A stretch of DNA of 64,000 bases, taken from assembly GCA_033439685.1 (NCBI GenBank), contig JAUEDM010000003.1, forward strand, positions 4,618,001 to 4,682,000. Reading direction: 5' to 3'. This stretch comes from Apodospora peruviana. Lineage: Eukaryota > Ascomycota > Sordariomycetes > Sordariales > Lasiosphaeriaceae. The translations under genes and the position numbers were made by a program. Below, in pieces: positions 56,252 to 64,000 of this stretch; within the stretch, counting starts at the first letter, position 1; each line of letters begins with the position of its first letter. The notes under the pieces are model-generated. The model saw nothing but the letters and a program-made list of their open reading frames with translations. It made no database searches and had not been told where the DNA came from.

Positions 56252-57938
56252 ATGCCCAGCGGCAACAAACATGCATATTCAGGATGGAAGGAGAAGACGG
56301 CCAATTGGATCCGTCACCGCCACAAGGGAACACCATCAACTCCCCATCCGCCTCCCGAAGCAGGGCCGCGTCAGTCTGGACCCCGTGCCGTGCCAGACTT
56401 TGGTACAAGTCCAGCCGCTACGGTATTTGTATCTAATCTGGACGTCTTACGCTGCTTGGGTGATGTTGTAAGATACCCTTTTCCCCTCTGGAAAGACACA
56501 ATGGCTGACATGAAGACAGATCCGAAACAGGAGACTCCTTCTCAACCTGTGCCTGACGAGCCGGGCATTCCACGCGGCGTTCGTCCCAGCCCTGTGGAGG
56601 GAGGTCACCCTGCGGGACACGAAGCGAGGCTCATATCTGCCACTTCCGGAACTGCTCCGCTACACGCGGAGCTTCCAAGCCTTGATGTCAACTTCAATTG
56701 CAGAGGAGTTCTTCCAGGACACCGTCATCCGTTGGGTGCAGCACATGCCCAACCTGAGGTCTTTCAGGTGCAACTTTGCAAACCAGAAGCTGATGGAGAC
56801 GATCCGCCACAGCTGCCCGCGGATCCAAGAACTCGACGTCCGCTGCTGCGAGACACGGCGCTTCGTCCCTCTTCCCCCAACAACGCTGGACGGATATACC
56901 AACCTTACCAGCCTCATTCTAAAACAACTGGAAGGTCAAGTGGAAGACCACTTGGACCGGTGGTCGGACACCGTCGTCGGCATTCTGGTCGGCTCCCCTA
57001 ACCTCGAGAAATTAGGTCTGTTCGACCTGGACCTCGACTTTCTGCATGGCGGCCACACCGAGCACAGCGCCTACTTCTTCGCCAAGATCTGCGACAAGTA
57101 CACCGGTAACCCTCGCCTCAAGCTCCGCTCCTTGCTCCTCGGCAGCTTCGCGCACCCGCCTTGCCCCTGCCCGAGTACCTACATCGCCCAGCTCACCGAC
57201 CTGCGTCATCTCGAGCACCTGCACATCGCCGACGTGGGGAAACTGTACCACAACCACGCCGACAAGACGGTCTTGTTTCCCGCCATGGACAGAGAACTGA
57301 CTCCAAGACTCAAGCTGCTCAGCACCGCGGGCTATAATAACCGTCTGCACGACTGGCTTTCCCACTTACAAACCGACGACCCGGCCTTTGCGCGCCAGCT
57401 CTCCATTCGCTTCGTCAATTCACGGTCTGACAGCGAGTGGATGCCGCGCATGAAGAACCTCGCCAACGGGTTTTCGTTCCGCACGCTCGCGCTCGACGTC
57501 GATTTGTCTAGCTGGCAGGAGAGTGGGAGGCGGCGGAGCGGCGAGCTTGGCCGGTACCGAGATATTCTTACTCAAGCGGCTGCGCGGGGGACGCTCGAGG
57601 GGCTGACGCTCAGTTTTCAGAATATGGTCAGTGTGAACGGCGGCAGTGACAGTAGCAGTGCCAAAGGCATGGTGGAGACGCTTGTCGCGCTGCTTGTTGG
57701 GCTTGAGTGCATAAAGGAGCTTGATGTGGTCAGTTCCGGGACGCCGTATCCTGGGTGGCATGAGATGGTTGTCATGGAGCTGGCGAAGGCTGAGGTCTTG
57801 CCGCGACTGAGGTATGCGCGGATAGGGAGTTATTGTTTTCATGTGTGGAGAGGTGTTGATGGTGAGATTGTTCGGCTTGTGGAGCTGGATGAGGTTGAGC
57901 AGGGGGAGTTGGACTTGTTTCGGGTTCTGTGGCGATGA
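56252..57938 (+). CDS. F-box-like leucine-rich protein
   Basis: Two exons (56252-56467 and 56520-57938) give 544 residues. The intron starts GTAAGA and ends ACAG after a GGCTGACAT branch-like sequence. Splicing restores an F-box-like helix pair, SNLDVLRCLGDV joined to IRNRRLLLNLCLTSRAFHAA, with FVPALWREVTLRD next. The rest is a leucine-rich, RNI-like series (MPNLRSFRCNFANQKL, CPRIQELDVRCCETRRF, YTNLTSLILKQL, SPNLEKLGLFDLDLDFL, LTDLRHLEHLHIADVGKL). Such fungal proteins often act as SCF ubiquitin-ligase substrate adaptors; that role is inferred from family. The N-terminal 40 residues before the F-box region are basic and Pro-rich. The exact start is uncertain: a frame-compatible ATG lies at 56186. 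Confidence 0.7.
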
Positions 57939-58652
57939 GATAGGCTCAGCGTCATTGTTATCTGATTACTACTCCTGATTATATGATACTGTCTGCCTCA
58001 ATTGATAAACACTAGACCCTTGAACTTTGCAGCTGTGGAACTATGTAGATTCTAGATGCTATACTATAGTAAGCCTAATGATATCCGATCGTTCGCTCCC
58101 TTATAGCAGGTGTAAAATACCAGTCCGAATATCACAGTTTTAGCAGGATTCATCCGTAAGATATATTACTCCAACTCTAATGATACTATATCCTGACTAC
58201 TGATGTTAACAACCAGTCCATTCATCATCAATCCCTCCATGTCCTCCTTGCTAGTCCCGATTTTAGGATTTATGATGCTAATCACCGCGTGCTGGGCCGT
58301 AACATAACTGCAGCAGGACATAAGGCCCTTTGCCGTCAGCGTCGTCAATCCAGATGCAGTGCTCTTATAGGATAAGAAACGTTCGACTTATACGATATAT
58401 ATCCGGGCACAGTGGGAACCTCCTCAAGCCTGTCTCTTCCTTTTCCCACCACAACCATACTGCATTGATAGCTATATTCGTTGTACTGGGAAATACGCCA
58501 TCAGTTTCCGAAATGTTAGACTGGGCGACAGAGATGGTTCCAGTCATCGCACTGGCCCCCGAATCTCCAGTAGATCGCTACCACATGTTTGGACACGCGC
58601 ACAAAAGCGATTACAACATTAGCATTTCTGGCAAGCTACTGAAGGTCGACCG
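57939..58652. other. Degenerate flank left of the second 310-bp element
   Basis: No intact gene. Plus-strand frames such as MLDWATEMVPVIALAPESPV (about 58517-58570) have coding flavour but no recognised family and run straight into the inserted element. This may be the upstream part of the decayed gene seen to the right. Confidence 0.4.
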
Positions 58653-58962
58653 TGTGACGGGCTGAGCCCTGGTGCCGCCTCGGCGACCCTCGGCATGGAG
58701 CCCAGGACCACGGCGGCGAGGCAGCGCCCCACCGGCGACCCCTGAACGAAGCCATTCCCAGAAACGACAAGCACCTACACGGACCACAACACTAAACCAC
58801 AACCAGACCCATGGCGGCTCTAGAACCTTCTGTCTTCCGCAGATGTGTACAGTTGGAGGTTGTCTTCCCACGAGACTTCCTTTCTTTTCCTCTTTTTCCT
58901 CATGTTCTGCGTCTTCGTAGAATAGGCCTAGCTAGTTGCAATACACTGCCTTGCCCGTTACA
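58653..58962. mobile_element. 310-bp solo-LTR-like element, copy 2
   Basis: This is the same 310-bp sequence as at 16618-16927, in the same orientation, with TGTGACGGGC and GCCCGTTACA ends. It is flanked by its own 5-bp target duplication, GACCG. By eye it differs from the first copy at two sites. Having a different duplication from copy 1 shows two independent insertions. Confidence 0.85.
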
Positions 58963-59125
58963 GACCGTTGGCAAGCCTGCTCCCTCCCGGCTGCAAGGTG
59001 TCCTTCTTTACTCAGGTACGGCGTCCGGGCGTGATACTCTAGGGCCTAGGCGGTGGGCTGCCTTGCCAACCATGGACATCACTACAGCCTACGCAGCGAG
59101 GTATGAGCCAGCAGAGGAGGCCGCG

Positions 59126-59250
59126 CTGTGGACATCTTGGTCACCGACTATATTTCCGCTCTCGGAGACCACCTCATGTACACGCTGCGTGAGAAGCTGG
59201 GCGAAACCTTTGTTAGTGGCATACCTTTGGACCGTCTCTTTCGGGACCGG
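59126..59250 (+). pseudogene. Fragment resembling a fungal Hsp70-like protein
   Basis: One frame reads VDILVTDYISALGDHLMYTL and continues REKLGETFVSGIPLD. This pattern matches the segment just before the TVPAxW motif in fungal Hsp70-family (actin-like ATPase) proteins linked to stress or allorecognition gene sets. The expected TVPAIW that should follow is not present (RLFRDR is read instead), and no other Hsp70 block is recognisable. It is a fragment at best, in degenerate sequence next to the inserted element. Confidence 0.35.
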
Positions 59251-59461
59251 TCGGTGCCTACCTAGGTGCAGGACAGTGCAGAGTCGTATAATACTCCTTC
59301 CTTTTATATCCCGTCCGTCGTCGGCGGCCACGATGGCTGTAAGAGCCCATCCTGCGACCTGTCCGAAGCGAACCGGAACAAATACTAGGGAGAAGTTGGA
59401 CAAGATCGACGTTGCGGTACCTGCCGGGACTGGAAGCGAAATCATCCCGGAGATGTGTGTC

Positions 59462-59930
59462 TAACACGCAAGTTTACCGAATTGAGCAAAAAGAAGAAAC
59501 TTTGTGTCCGACGCCGAGTTTGTGGAATACCGTACCCCTCAAGGGGTTTACGGGCTGTAAAAAGCCAGGATGTCCAAATCCGGATGAGCCTGCGAATGAA
59601 GTGATAACTGCTCGGTGCTTACGCAGCAGCGCAAGTCTCCCTATGCTACACCGGAAACAATATCTTTGTGGCATTTTGTTGTACAGGCATAAAGGGTCCT
59701 GGTTTTTATTTTTGCCTAACAAGATCACCGCTCTCACTATTTTACAATGCTAGGCCATGGCACCACTTGACCTCATTGTAACTTGGTGATGCACCCACCC
59801 CCCCCCCCCCCCCCCCCCCCCACTTACACGGCACATACTTATCCTCATCATTCACGTTTCACGTACAAAAGCAAAGGGGTATCATTACAATAACAAAAAC
59901 CGTCAACCACTCCCCCAACCGGTATCGGCA
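59462..59930. other. Intergenic with C24 run
   Basis: No gene recognised. A run of 24 C at 59798-59821 lies 110 bp past the end of the next (minus-strand) gene. Confidence 0.55.
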
Positions 59931-61861
59931 TCAGCGTATCCCCAGCGCAGCAATCATCCCCTCCAGCTCAACAAGCACCCCATCATACACAGCCTCCTGC
60001 AGCTTCGGTTTTCTCAAGTCCTTACCAAACCCAAAATCGCAGTCCAGCACCCGCTGCGTAAGCTCCTGGTACCGCGGTCCAAGCGGACACGTCTCTCTCG
60101 CCATTTTGCGTACACAAAGCACGTCGTTGGCATCCACCGCGCTCCATCGCCCGATCGATAGCAGCGCCACACCTAAATTGTACATGGTCACGTTGTGGAT
60201 CCCGTAGGTCAGTTTCGCGTCTTCCATTTCTGTCTTTTGTCGGTCGACCAGTATCATATTATTATCTGTTTCCAAGGTTGGTAGGAGTGCGGCCGGGCTA
60301 CTGGACCATTCTCTGCCGAGATGTAATGTTTGGAGGGAGGTGGGCAAGTCCGCAGCTGCCTCGGAGCGCTGCTCGAAGAAGTAGAGATCCGAAAGGCCCC
60401 AGATCTCGCCTAGCCAGGAGGTGGAATTGAATTTTAGGACTGCTGAGGCGATCCGTAGCGCTAGTTGTAGTTGGGCTGGGACGGAGAGCTCGTCGCTGCG
60501 CGGTTGCTGCAGGATTTGGTTGAGCGGCACTGGGGAGGTGTTTGTGTAGAGGGAGGGGCTGGCGTCGCGGCATAGGATTGGGTGGCAGACGCTCTGTTTC
60601 TGCAGGGTGGTGGTCGTTGACGGAGAGCAACACTGGTAGAAGGAGTGGCGGATGCGGTCGTGGCTGCTCGTGTCGAGGTAGCCTATGCACGACTGGGAGT
60701 GGTTGTGGGCGGCAGCGGCGAGCTGCGATCTCCTGGGGAGGAGTTCGGCGCAGATGTGTTGGCTTTGCTGGAGATCAACTGTGGCTGTCGTTGATGTTGG
60801 TTGGGTTTGGTCAGCTACTTCGGCTTGGGAATCAGAGTCTGAATCTGAATCGAGAGCAAAGTTGACCACGCGGCGTCGTTTCACTCTGCCAGATGCATCA
60901 CCTTGCGCGTCAGGCCGCTGGGTGATTAGTCCGGCATGGCCGATAAAGTCTAACATTTGGGACTTGACGTGGACTTTGACCACGCTCGGCTCCGGGTGTA
61001 GGATACCATGGTCGTCTTGACCGAGGCACGAGATGACCAGATTCAGTTGGACCCCTTCATCTGCCTTCATGTTGGTCTCGAGGAACAGTTTGACCAGGTG
61101 ACGGAAGTTTGCTGCGTCCTGTTTCGACCATGCCGCCCAGAGAGCATCGTAGAGGGCCTGCGACGCTCTTCTGGTGGCTCCGTACGAGCCAAACTCCGGA
61201 GGCAAGCGTTTGCCGCCGCCGGCCGAGTTTCGGATGGTGGTTGTCCGAGGCTTGTCAAGCTCGCCGACTTGCTCGCGGAGAAGTCTCAGATCGGCGTTGG
61301 AGCTTCGGAGGTCCCCGATCCAGTCGTCGAATTGGGACTTGTCAAAGGCCACTTTGATGCGGCCTCTTAGTCGTCTGACCGTGTCTTTGATGGATTCACC
61401 CTGCCCTCTGAGATTAGCACTTATGGACCTTCGTAATCAAGTCTGCGCGTGAATACCTTCTGACGCGCTTGTTCAAGGATCTCGAAACATTCCAGGCCCA
61501 TTTCGGTGTCATTGATGATGCCGCTAATGTCCTCAGCAATATCTTTCAATGTTTTACAGTTGGTCTGGAACCGCGCCACGAAGGCCGTTTCCAGTCGGGA
61601 GCTGTGCCATAGCGGGTGTGCTCCATCGTCGATTAGCTCTTCAACGAGGTGTTCCTCCGGCTCCTCGGAGAGCGCCAGTCGCAGAATGAGGTGGATTTCG
61701 TTGAGGAAGAACTGCCTCTGCCTTTCAAAATGTCTGCGTATGCGGTCGATTTCTCTCGAATAGTGCCGGAAATCTTTGAGCTTGGCGTGTGTTTTCTTGT
61801 AACCCTTTACAGAGACGCCGATAAGGGGTATCACGCCCAGTACCAGCGATACGGGCTCCAT
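59931..61861 (-). CDS. DUF7580-like protein of the fungal prion/NLR-associated type
   Basis: Two exons (61457-61861 and 59931-61400) encode 624 residues. The intron begins GTATTC and ends GCAG after a GCTAATC branch, and frame is kept (QK joined to GESIKDTV). The N-terminus MEPVSLVLGVIPLIGVSVKGYKK is the short hydrophobic segment typical of fungal proteins annotated with DUF7580 or HeLo-like N-termini. Basic helices follow (FRHYSREIDRIRRHFERQRQ). The C-terminal 150 residues, with LALRIASAVLKFNSTSWLG, YNLGVALLSIGRWS and YQELTQRVLDCDFG, match the DUF7580 C-terminal pattern, in which a degenerate kinase-like fold has been proposed. Between lies a low-complexity Ser/Asp/Thr-rich linker. The start is the ATG at 61861-61859, because the codon upstream is GTG and the family begins near MEPV. 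It is divergent to the zinc-finger gene 350 bp away. Confidence 0.72.
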
Positions 61862-62211
61862 GTTGGCCACATTGGCAAAGTGTAGTTGAGGCGTCTGGTG
61901 ATAGTCGTTGATGTGAGAATTGTGAGGGGAGAGCTTGAAGTTGGGGAGGTCATCCAGTGCGGCTGAGCTGGGATCTTGGCAATTCTCCTTATGCGCCTAC
62001 AAAACTGCCTGGGGCAGTGCTGTGCTGCTGTGGTGTGGCCCGGCGTGATATTTCCCCGAAACAGAACCCCCGTCGCCGTCCGAGAGGGGATTAGTTTCCT
62101 GCATCAAGCCTTCAACCATCAAACATGACCCCGGGCGCTTATCACGACTGAGAAGCGAAGTCAAGTGAAGTCGGACGACATCATCCTTCTATAGCAAAAA
62201 AACCATTTCCG
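61862..62211. promoter_or_regulatory. 350-bp divergent intergenic (shared promoter)
   Basis: This is the only sequence between the starts of the DUF7580-like gene and the zinc-finger gene, so it must serve both. No specific operator was recognised. Confidence 0.6.
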
Positions 62212-64000
62212 ATGCAAAACGACGTAGCGGGAGTTGATATCCATGAGTGGCAGGCCCGCGCTCATGACAGCGACCGGCACGATGGCCTCTTGGACCGCAG
62301 CGTTGCCGCCAGGCTCTGCGACGGCATTCTCACCCTCTTTCAAGAAGCCATCCGCCAGATCTCACGACAAGATCAAGTTCCGAAGCCTGTCCGCACAAGA
62401 CTTGAACGGTCCTATGGCTTCATCGCTCTGTGGTCAAACGGCTACGGTATTCGAGACGGTAACCTCGACGATGTCTTTGCCAAGTCGCGGACCATACGAC
62501 GATCGACTTTGAGGATCTTATCCAACATAACGAACGCCCTGCTGAATAGTAAGCTATACCAGTCCATCATTGGGATTTTGAGCAGAGTGATGTTGACTAA
62601 GGCTGCCAGGGCTTATACCTCTCACCAAGATTTCCTCGGACGCATTGGACACTCTTGCTGTAAAGCTTGCCGCAGCCAGCGCCGAGGCGTCTTATATCAT
62701 CCACGATGCAGACGATGGCTCCTCCTCCGACGCGTCAAGCGATGTGTTCTCTGATCCGGGGCTGGACAGTGTCTCTGAGATTGCAGAAGATCTCAAAACA
62801 GACGCGCAATGTCTAATGGAGCTCGATCCGCTATTCAAAGCTCCGATACTCAGCAACCATTCACAACAGAAGCAAGCCGCCATACTCGAATGGGGTCCAG
62901 AAAAGGCGTACTGCGACAAAGTCCAGCAGCGGTTCCCAGAAGCAGAGGCCTCGCTGGTCACGAGACTGGGAGAAGCCAACTGGGAACGATATCTGAGATG
63001 CCAGAAAATGCGCGATCAGCGAGAAATCGAACTTGAATCGGAAGCTGATGCGGCACCGGAGATTCCTGGTAGTGGTCGTCAAGCTGTCGCCCTCGCCCCT
63101 GACTACGGGACGATAGCTGCTAGCTCCAAATTCCACGACTCCGGCCTTGGGACATCCCTTCCGGCATCGAGCTCGTATGCCGAGACCGTCATGACGTACA
63201 GCGGCGCGGAAGGGCAGAAGATACACGTGCCCCGACTCTCGGAGGAGGCAAAGCAAGGAAAACCGTTTCCCTGTGTGGCCTGTGGAGGGAGGCTGGTCAG
63301 AATCACCAACAACTCGGCCTGGAAGTGAGTACCTACAGTCGCATAATGAACCCCCCTTCTCGTCTTCCAGACACTGACGCTATCCCAGACGTCATCTCTA
63401 TATGGATCTGCAGCCATATCACTGCCTCGAGGCGGGCTGTGCCAAGTTCAGCTTCCACAATCGGAACTCTTGGGTCTCGCACTTGGCTCTGGAGCACCAT
63501 TACGAACCTGATTGGAAACCCATCACATGTCCGCTTTGTCTTGAGACGACCGAGAAGGGAAAACTCGCCGTCACCACCCACCTGGCCCGTCACCTGGAGG
63601 AGATTTCTCTTTCCGCCCTTCCTGCATGTCCTGATGAGGAAGAATCTGACACCAGCTCAGAATCCGTAGCGGACGACGGGGCATCGGTTGTATCTGACGC
63701 AGCTGGCGCATCACAGCCCGCGATGAAGTCTGTTACGTTTTACCCCAAGGACGTTGGACAGTACCTAGACGGGGATGTGCCTCCGCCCTTCCATATCAAC
63801 ATCTATCGCGATATCCATGACTCTGTTGAGGACTTCAGGGATACCAATATGCCGGATATTTTTCGGTTTGCTCATCCCCGTATTTACGACAAAGACAAGA
63901 ATTGTCACTCGGACCATCGCGATATCTCCACCCTAGTACGGCATCTAAGCCGACCAGCACATCGCCTCCATGTGACGGAGCGATTCGTGTCTTCGTTTGA
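62212..64000 (+). CDS. C2H2 zinc-finger protein, 3' end beyond window
   Basis: Three exons are visible (62212-62548, 62610-63324, 63389 to the window end), with frame kept at both introns (GTAAGC...CCAG and GTGAGT...CCAG). The N-terminal 110 residues are helical (LCDGILTLFQEAIRQISRQD). After the first intron come a Ser/Asp-rich stretch and LEWGPEKAYCDKVQQRFPEA. Two zinc-binding segments lie in the third exon. One is PYHCLEAGCAKFSFHNRNSW followed by VSHLALEH. The other is ITCPLCLETTEKGKLAVTTH followed by LARHLEEISLSALP, the arrangement typical of fungal proteins that pair C2H2 fingers with NLR-type or unknown C-terminal regions. The remaining part (FYPKDVGQYLDGDVPPPFHI) is unrecognised. The protein continues past base 64000, so its full class is unknown. 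Confidence 0.75.

Overview
The window looks like nuclear DNA of a filamentous ascomycete, most likely a Sordariomycete. The evidence is short spliceosomal introns of about 50-70 bp (up to 180 bp) with GTRNGT donors and CTRAC branch sites, intron-bearing tRNA genes, compact GC-rich genes, and fungal-only protein families. The fungal-only families are a non-reducing PKS, a DUF3602-like protein, a DUF7580-like protein and an ankyrin/CorA fusion. Species-level placement is not possible from sequence reading alone.

Region 1 (about 0.66-19.9 kb) is the remains of a secondary-metabolite gene cluster. In order it holds a flavin-dependent halogenase (broken), the C-terminal part of a probable pathway regulator, an O-methyltransferase (broken, with a (GAC)19 expansion), an intact NAD(P)-binding oxidoreductase, an intact secreted SMP-30-like beta-propeller protein, a BBE-type FAD oxidoreductase (three stops plus a frameshift) and a cytochrome P450 (5'-truncated, frameshifted, carrying a 5 x 20-bp minisatellite). 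These are followed by a non-reducing polyketide synthase with SAT(partial)-KS-AT-PT-ACP-ACP-esterase order, riddled with stops and frameshifts and interrupted by a 310-bp solo-LTR-like element, and then an intact SAM methyltransferase. The gene set implies a chlorinated, O-methylated aromatic polyketide that is no longer made. The P450 and PKS were probably divergent, and a deletion fused them head to head, removing both 5' ends and any shared promoter.

Region 2 (20-31.6 kb) is normal gene space: a small DUF3602-like protein, tRNA-Asp, a 2-oxoglutarate/Fe(II) oxygenase, tRNA-Val, a single-pass membrane protein with a Cys-containing ectodomain, tRNA-Arg and a large calpain-family protease with a charged tail.

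Region 3 (31.6-38.2 kb) is gene-poor, with one possible decayed small gene.

Region 4 (38.2-57.9 kb) holds twinfilin, a membrane-anchored pepsin-fold protein lacking both catalytic aspartates, a small hydrophobic protein, and a 1827-residue protein combining a degenerate hydrolase, ankyrin repeats and a CorA-like membrane domain. It also holds a probable GPI-anchored protein, an HD-domain cyanamide-hydratase-like protein and an F-box-like protein.

Region 5 (58-64 kb) contains a second copy of the 310-bp element beside a possible Hsp70-like fragment. It ends with a divergent pair: a DUF7580-like protein and a C2H2 zinc-finger protein that runs off the window. All gene structures were assembled by eye from splice signals and frame continuity.
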